This document shows, in pieces, positions 59,814 through 64,000 of a stretch of 64,000 nt of DNA. Source of the stretch: JAZSMJ01 sp045535815. Lineage in GTDB: Bacteria; Bacillota; Clostridia; Oscillospirales; CAG-272. A model generated the notes under the pieces. That model was not told the origin of the DNA, did not search any database, and worked only from the letters and a program-made list of their open reading frames with translations. The DNA lies in the NCBI GenBank assembly GCA_045535815.1, contig JAZSMJ010000034.1, positions 1 through 64,000 of the forward strand, written 5' to 3'. The stretch's first letter is position 1. Every line of letters starts with the position of its first letter. The translations under genes and the position numbers were made by a program.

Positions 59814-60014
59814 ATGATTGTTTTTGATAAGCTTTGGATAACTATGAAAGAAAAGGGAATATCCACTTATACTTTGCGTGAGGAATGCGGAATAGATAGT
59901 AAGACGGTGAGACGGCTTAAGGCAAATGAAAATATAGAGACAAAGACTATTGATAAGCTTTGCAAGGCGCTGGATTGTAAAATAGAGGATATAGCAGAAT
60001 TTGTAAAAGACTGA
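59814..60014 (+). CDS. Small Cro/CI-type helix-turn-helix protein
   Basis: 66-aa DNA-binding protein of the HTH_26/XRE kind (ISTYTLREECGIDSKTVRRLKANENIETKTIDKLCKALDCKIEDI). It consists of little more than the HTH domain. Placed 33 bases after the NERD gene, it probably regulates the pair. It has no strong ribosome site, which fits translation at low level. Confidence 0.88.
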   Translation: MIVFDKLWITMKEKGISTYTLREECGIDSKTVRRLKANENIETKTIDKLCKALDCKIEDIAEFVKD

Positions 60015-60050
60015 AAAAGCTCTTTTGTTTGACTTCGTGGTGAGAAGCCG

Positions 60051-60093
60051 GGCAAAAACTTCATAATACAAGTTGCTGTGCTAACAAAACGGT
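60051..60093. repeat. Right copy of the direct repeat bounding the NERD cassette
   Basis: 43 bases matching 58318-58361. Together the two copies enclose 1.7 kb with just the NERD and HTH genes. Confidence 0.85.
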
Positions 60094-60099
60094 ATATTT

Positions 60100-60223
60100 A
60101 AAACCGACAGTCAAACTCCGACTGTCGGTTTTTTGATGTATGTTAGAACTAACCAAGAAAAATGCCCTGAAAGTTTTTGGGAAAGGGTACGGGAAAACCT
60201 TTTTTATAAAAAAGGTTTTCCCG
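60100..60223 (-). repeat. Dispersed palindromic element (copy 2) with terminators
   Basis: Reverse-orientation counterpart of the element at 10086: hairpin AACCGACAGTC/GACTGTCGGTT with T6 (60100-60136), the phrases GTTAGAACTAACC and GCCCTGAAAGTTTTTGGGA, then hairpin CGGGAAAACCTTTTTT/AAAAAAGGTTTTCCCG (60190-60223). The second stem ends directly at the stop codon of the phosphopantetheinyl transferase gene and can terminate that operon. Confidence 0.75.
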
Positions 60224-60739
60224 CTATAAAATTACCTCTATTTTATCAGGGAATTTCTCGGGGTGCTTACGTGAAGCGAGGGCGACGGTGTATTCTACGC
60301 CGTTTGATGACAGGGTGTAGTGCTTAACGCTGATGTCTTCTTCAAGCATAGCAGAATTGCTGACGCCACAGCCTATCAGCTTTCCCTTGCTCTCGAGCGC
60401 AGTCCATGCGCTTAGCGATTCATCGGCATCGCAGTCGCATAACCATCGCTTACGTATCCGCTCGCTTACCTCTCTGTCGGAGCGCTCGGCGTCAACGCCA
60501 ACGTCCTCGTCCGATATTGCGCAGACTGCAAGTGAGCTTGTATGCGATATGCTGAAGAATATCCCTTTGGCATTGCCTTGTGCAAAATACGGCTTGCCAA
60601 GCTGTGTTTTTGATATGTCGGACAAAGAGGTGTCTATTCCGAAATCACGCCTGAGCGCAGAAAAAAGCAGCTCATATGCGCACTTGCTTTGACCTTTTGC
60701 AGAGCTATCCACGATAGGACTTGCATACAGCCTTATCAT
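60224..60739 (-). CDS. 4'-phosphopantetheinyl transferase (Sfp/HetI type)
   Basis: 171-aa enzyme moving the phosphopantetheine arm of CoA onto carrier proteins. The family motifs are GKPYFAQ, FSISHTSSLAVCAIS, GVDAER and WTALESKGKLIG (the W-x-x-x-E-x-x-x-K element). It is shorter than Sfp (about 225 aa), trimmed at the N-terminus as in many clostridial members. It overlaps rnfD by four bases (ATGA) and is the last gene of the operon. No polyketide or peptide synthase gene is visible in the window. Confidence 0.9.
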   Translation of the reverse strand: MIRLYASPIVDSSAKGQSKCAYELLFSALRRDFGIDTSLSDISKTQLGKPYFAQGNAKGIFFSISHTSSLAVCAISDEDVGVDAERSDREVSERIRKRWLCDCDADESLSAWTALESKGKLIGCGVSNSAMLEEDISVKHYTLSSNGVEYTVALASRKHPEKFPDKIEVIL

Positions 60740-61662
60740 GCTTTCTTTCCTTTTCCTACGCCGAAAACGGCAGGGCGAAGAAGCATATCCAAAGGATATG
60801 CAAGAAGGTTTGCGATAATAAGTGCGAAAAGCGAGGCATCACGTCCAAAAAGAACGCTGAGCGTGGCAGACAAAGCGCCTGCAAGCGCACCAAATACCAG
60901 CCTTGCGCTCTTGTTCATGGGTGTTGAGATGCCGTCGGGCGCAATAAATACTGCTATCGGGATAACTGACGAGCAGATAAGTCCGAGCAGCGCCCTTTGA
61001 ATATCAAATGATGAGAGAAGATAGAGTGCTACGGTATAGGTCGCTATAAACGATATCGGGATATGTCTGTCAACCGCCCTTCTGCAGATAAGGTAAATTC
61101 CGCCTGCTATGCACAGAAGGATAGATATTTCGCAGATAAGTCCTGCTCTGTTTCCGGTGAGCAGATCAAAGACCGAAATATCCTGCGCTGCATCTGAAAA
61201 GAAGAGAGATGAGGGAGATAACTCAAGCGCCGAGCCCTCGGAATTCGGCAGGGGCGAAAGATACGCCTTATTTCCGAATATAGAGCAAAGCAGTAATATT
61301 GCGGTTGCGCTCGGGTTTGGTATTATCTTACTGCCGACGGCTTTCAGCGATATTTTTATTACTGCCACGGCGAATACCGATGCGACACAGCCCATCCATA
61401 TTGGCGCAGACGGCGGTAGCATTATCGAGATGAGCAGACCCGTCACGGCGCCCGACGTAGCTGTCGATACTGTATTTCTTTTAAGCAAAAAGCTTAATAA
61501 TGCTTCGGTGATAATTGCGCTTACCACCGATACGGCGACTATTGCGAGCACTCTTGCGCCAAACGTTGCAGATGCAAATATAATTACGGGCAAAAGCGCT
61601 ATTATCATATCTATATTGACAGAGCTTGCGGTTTTGGAGGTTTTTATCAACTGAGCTTTCAT
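60736..61662 (-). CDS. rnfD: Rnf-type electron transport complex subunit D
   Basis: 308-aa polytopic membrane protein of the NqrB/RnfD/RnfE family with about ten helices (for example VIIFASATFGARVLAIVAVSVVSAII and LLISIMLPPSAPIWMGCVASVFAVAVIKI). The flavin-attachment region is normally a Ser/Thr-Gly-Ala-Thr type motif; here the closest is AVTGLLI/TATSGAV near residues 65-75. Its start overlaps the end of rnfC. The expected rnfG, rnfE, rnfA and rnfB do not follow. Confidence 0.85.
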   Translation of the reverse strand: MKAQLIKTSKTASSVNIDMIIALLPVIIFASATFGARVLAIVAVSVVSAIITEALLSFLLKRNTVSTATSGAVTGLLISIMLPPSAPIWMGCVASVFAVAVIKISLKAVGSKIIPNPSATAILLLCSIFGNKAYLSPLPNSEGSALELSPSSLFFSDAAQDISVFDLLTGNRAGLICEISILLCIAGGIYLICRRAVDRHIPISFIATYTVALYLLSSFDIQRALLGLICSSVIPIAVFIAPDGISTPMNKSARLVFGALAGALSATLSVLFGRDASLFALIIANLLAYPLDMLLRPAVFGVGKGKKA

Positions 61663-63113
61663 TTTTTCTTTTTGCCTCCTCCTTTTTTGCTCTTTTTGCC
61701 CTTACCTGAGCTTTTGGGCTTTGCTTCTTCCTTGGGGGATTCTTCCTCTATTACAGGCTCTTCCGAAACAGGCTCTTCCGAAACAGGCTCTTCGGGAATA
61801 GTTTCCTCGGGGAGAGGCTCTTCGGGAAGACACTCTTCCACGGTGGCCTCCTTAGCAGAGATTACAGCACCGCATATATCAATGCCCTGCGGACATATAA
61901 ACGAACAGCTTCCGCATTCGATACAGTATTGTGCACCGAGCGCCTTGCATTTGTCGTAGCTTTCTTTACGGGCGCTTTGCGCTATCGCTATCGGCATTAT
62001 GCGCATAGGACAGACCGCCGTGCATTTTCCGCAACCGATACAGCACTCAATGTCGGCATCCGTCTTCTTTTTTGGAAAATCTACTATAAGGGAGCTTACC
62101 TCTCCGGTTATGCAGGCGTCATCATCCGTTTTGCTTGCCGAAAGAAGAGTGCCCGAGTAGATATCGCATCCGGCCTCTGCTCCGCAGTAGGCGACTATAT
62201 CCTTAAGGTAAGCTCCTATCGGAACGGTTACCACCTTGGGCTTTTTCATTCCGCTTCCGTATACCGAAACGGTGGTATCTATAAACGGCTTGCCGTAAAC
62301 GAATGCGTTATAAACGGCAATGCAGTCTGAGAGCGAGAATATTCCTGCAGGCATAGGAGAGGGAAGGGCATTCACGACAAGCTCCTTTCCCGAAAGGGAA
62401 TAGTAAAGCAGAGCCTCGTTTTGCTGAGGATACTTTGCCTTAAGCTCTGATATTCTGAAAAGCTTATCGTCCGATACTGCGTTAAGAAGTGGCTTTAGTA
62501 TATGTATATTATTTTCGGTTACCGCAAATACTGCATATGGAACGGACAGAGCCTTGAGGAGTATTTTTGCTCCTCCGCATACTGCACGGGGGTCAAGCTC
62601 CGCTTCAAACATATCGCCCGAAGGAAAGGGAGCGCACGAAGCGCAGTTTATGACGATAGCCGTCGTGCCGACAAGGTCCTTTATCCTTTGGTGGAGAGGC
62701 TTACCTTGTGACATTATTCCGCACTCTCTGATACGTGCGACGATCTCGTCTGTGTCTGCATCCTTTAAAGGCTTTTCAAAGGGTGAAAGCATAACCTCTT
62801 CTTCAGCCGTGTCGGTCAAGACCGTCACCGTGCTCTCGGTAACACCGCAGACACTTCCGCTGACGCTTGAATATACGGGGCAGTCTTTATCGCCACTCGC
62901 ATCTGCTATAAGCTGACCGCGCATAACGGTATCTCCCGCCTTCACGTCGGGGGTAAGACCGCTTGTGCCGATGCATACCTTCAGAAGTCCTTTTGCGGTA
63001 AGCGGAGAATCACCCGATAGCATATCGTCGCAAAGCTCGGGCAGACGCAGATCAAATCCGCAAGCCGTTTCTATTTCCTTTACGGGTATACCACCCTTGA
63101 AGGTCAACGCCAT
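61659..63113 (-). CDS. rnfC: Rnf-type electron transport complex subunit C with charged tail
   Basis: 484-aa peripheral subunit that takes electrons at the membrane. It opens with FKGGIPVKEIETACGFDLRLPEL, has the GLTPDVKAGDTVMRGQLIAD barrel-like turn and two 4Fe-4S motifs: CCIGCGKCTAVCPM (about 355-368) and CIECGSCSFICPQGIDIC (about 396-413). The N-terminal Rnf flavin/NADH-binding glycine loop is weak. The C-terminus is a repetitive acidic run (repeated EEPVS) ending in a Lys/Gly-rich tail. The start at 63113 has a GAGGTG site; the frame upstream is rich in membrane-like sequence but overlaps the promoter and is not used. Confidence 0.87.
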   Translation of the reverse strand: MALTFKGGIPVKEIETACGFDLRLPELCDDMLSGDSPLTAKGLLKVCIGTSGLTPDVKAGDTVMRGQLIADASGDKDCPVYSSVSGSVCGVTESTVTVLTDTAEEEVMLSPFEKPLKDADTDEIVARIRECGIMSQGKPLHQRIKDLVGTTAIVINCASCAPFPSGDMFEAELDPRAVCGGAKILLKALSVPYAVFAVTENNIHILKPLLNAVSDDKLFRISELKAKYPQQNEALLYYSLSGKELVVNALPSPMPAGIFSLSDCIAVYNAFVYGKPFIDTTVSVYGSGMKKPKVVTVPIGAYLKDIVAYCGAEAGCDIYSGTLLSASKTDDDACITGEVSSLIVDFPKKKTDADIECCIGCGKCTAVCPMRIMPIAIAQSARKESYDKCKALGAQYCIECGSCSFICPQGIDICGAVISAKEATVEECLPEEPLPEETIPEEPVSEEPVSEEPVIEEESPKEEAKPKSSGKGKKSKKGGGKKKK

Positions 63114-63147
63114 TTCTTTCACCTCGTAAAATAAAACGATATATAAT

Positions 63148-63177
63148 ATTATACTACAAATACTATAAATAAAGCAA
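63148..63177 (-). promoter_or_regulatory. Promoter of the rnfC-rnfD operon
   Basis: On the minus strand TTGCTT and TATAAT with an 18-bp spacer, 35 bases before the rnfC start. Confidence 0.6.
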
Positions 63178-63279
63178 GTTTTTTGCTTACAATTTGTGAT
63201 TTTGAGGGTCAAAAAAAGAGCCTGTCCGTATCCTTCCCCGATAAAAAATAAATATAGAAGAAAAAAGTTAAAAAAAGTG

Positions 63280-63308
63280 TTGACAAATCGCAAATCCCGT
63301 GATATAAT
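63280..63308 (+). promoter_or_regulatory. Consensus promoter of the tRNA pair
   Basis: TTGACA and TATAAT with a 17-bp spacer, 47 bases before tRNA-Met; full consensus as expected for stable RNA genes. Confidence 0.88.
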
Positions 63309-63355
63309 AATCAAGCGCTTGAGGATTTTGGATAATATCTTCGGCAGTCAAATGT

Positions 63356-63432
63356 GGCGGAATAGCTCAGTTGGCTAGAGCATTCGGTTCATACCCGACA
63401 GGTCGTTGGTTCAAGTCCGACTTCCGCTACCA
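63356..63432 (+). tRNA. tRNA-Met (anticodon CAT, elongator)
   Basis: A 77-base cloverleaf with encoded CCA: acceptor GGCGGAA/TTCCGCT, D-arm GCTC/GAGC, anticodon loop TTCATAC, T-arm GTTGG/CCGAC with TTCAAGT loop. The G1-U72 start and the TTCATACCCG block match elongator tRNA-Met of Firmicutes, not the initiator. The top anticodon-stem pair (27-43) is a T/C mismatch. Confidence 0.95.
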
Positions 63433-63461
63433 TACGGCATCGGCGTCACACAAATAAATAA

Positions 63462-63536
63462 GGCCCGTTGGTCAAGCGGCTAAGACACCGCCCTTTCACG
63501 GCGGTAACAGGAGTTCGATTCTCCTACGGGTCACCA
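63462..63536 (+). tRNA. tRNA-Glu (anticodon TTC)
   Basis: A 75-base cloverleaf with encoded CCA: acceptor GGCCCGT/ACGGGTC, anticodon stem CCGCC/GGCGG with loop CTTTCAC, T-arm AGGAG/CTCCT. It follows tRNA-Met after 29 bases on the same transcript. Confidence 0.96.
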
Positions 63537-63571
63537 AAGCTCCGTATCGAAGGATTCGGAGCTTTTTCTTT
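63537..63571 (+). terminator. Terminator of the tRNA transcript
   Basis: Stem AAGCTCCG/CGGAGCTT followed by T5. Confidence 0.88.
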
Positions 63572-63613
63572 ACTTAAAACTTTTTATTTTTTCACATGAA
63601 GCGAATGTTTGAG

Positions 63614-63642
63614 TTGTTTTTTTGAAAAGCCCGTGGTATAAT
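63614..63642 (+). promoter_or_regulatory. Promoter of the uxuA gene
   Basis: TTGTTT and TATAAT, 17-bp spacer, with a 60-base leader to the start codon. Confidence 0.65.
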
Positions 63643-63706
63643 GAAGATACTGGGTCGCAGATGACCATCAAATCCCGATTGAAGTGATATTACGGAGGAA
63701 GAATCA

Positions 63707-64000
63707 ATGCCAATGAAAATGACATTCCGCTGGTATGGCGAAGGCAACGATAACATCAAGCTTTCGGATATCAAACAAATTCCCGGTGTGGAAGGCATCG
63801 TTTGGGCATTACATCATAAAATGCCCGGCGAAGTCTGGGAAGAAGAAGAGATTGCCGAAGTCAAGCGTCAGTTAGACGAGTATGGCTTCAATATGGACGT
63901 GGTCGAATCGGTCAACGTTCACGATGACATCAAGATTGGGCTTCCCACCCGTGATAAGTACATCGAAAATTACAAGCAATGCATTCGCAACCTTTCGAAA
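63707..64000 (+). CDS. uxuA: Mannonate dehydratase, N-terminal part (cut by window end)
   Basis: 98 codons of an open frame running off the window. The translation (MPMKMTFRWYGEGNDNIKLS, IPGVEGIVWALHHKMPGEVW, VESVNVHDDIKIGLPTRD) has the UxuA signature; this enzyme dehydrates D-mannonate to 2-keto-3-deoxygluconate in glucuronate and mannuronate catabolism. A GGAGG site lies eight bases before the ATG at 63707; in-frame ATGs at 63713 and 63719 are less well placed. The rest of the gene and any partner genes lie beyond the window. Confidence 0.93.
   Translation, partial: MPMKMTFRWYGEGNDNIKLSDIKQIPGVEGIVWALHHKMPGEVWEEEEIAEVKRQLDEYGFNMDVVESVNVHDDIKIGLPTRDKYIENYKQCIRNLSK

Noticed and set aside
63114..63314. 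A 67-codon hydrophobic N-terminal extension of RnfC
   Set aside because: It overlaps the predicted promoter, RnfC is a peripheral protein, and the ATG at 63113 has a ribosome site and the canonical family start.
1..64000. CRISPR arrays, rRNA genes, insertion-sequence transposases and known riboswitches
   Set aside because: I looked for regularly spaced repeats, rRNA blocks, DDE transposase frames and familiar riboswitch cores, and found none that I could support.

Overview
The window reads as chromosomal DNA of an anaerobic, endospore-forming member of the Clostridia, probably from a gut or rumen. The reasons are a complete eight-gene spoIIIA operon (48335-52992), an Rnf-type membrane gene pair, S-layer (SLH) proteins, a type I dockerin, and a block of large modular glycoside hydrolases. 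The exact genus cannot be read from the sequence.

Layout. 47-1342 is a tyrosine integrase at the edge of a probable integrated element, followed by a palindrome-rich spacer. 1686-6747 holds a HAD phosphatase, a BlaI/BlaR1-type regulator pair with twin operators, a methyltransferase and an acetyltransferase. 6954-10058 is a cytoplasmic GH2 enzyme. 10281-12316 has nrdR and a CNNM/CorC membrane protein. 12520-14993 is an AT-rich accessory block of unknown small and membrane proteins. 15231-20438 is housekeeping: a MazF-type toxin, class II aldolase, acyl-ACP thioesterase, an atypical winged-helix regulator, pyrC and pyrF.

20585-41168 is the centre of the window: four paralogous multi-domain GH5-like surface proteins, the second cut by one in-frame TAG. 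They surround an AraC-type regulator, a GH172 (DUF2961) enzyme and a Gfo/Idh/MocA oxidoreductase. 41457-48206 holds two tandem SLH proteins with the codon bias of very highly expressed genes; the first carries at its C-terminus the same carbohydrate-binding-like module that occurs in the dockerin-bearing GH5 protein. The picture I infer is a surface glycan-degradation locus: lipoprotein and S-layer-borne binding modules and GH5 enzymes outside, GH2, GH172 and an oxidoreductase inside, with AraC-type control suggested by a 21-bp-phased direct repeat at the oxidoreductase promoter and a related site before one GH5 gene.

48335-58220 continues with spoIIIAA-AH, cinA, a DegV gene with twin palindromic operators, a polysaccharide deacetylase and a split transketolase. 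58318-60093 is a small cassette (NERD nuclease-like membrane protein plus HTH protein) bounded by direct repeats. 60224-63113 on the minus strand is an overlapping rnfC-rnfD-phosphopantetheinyl transferase operon. The right end has tRNA-Met, tRNA-Glu and the start of uxuA (mannonate dehydratase), which runs off the window.
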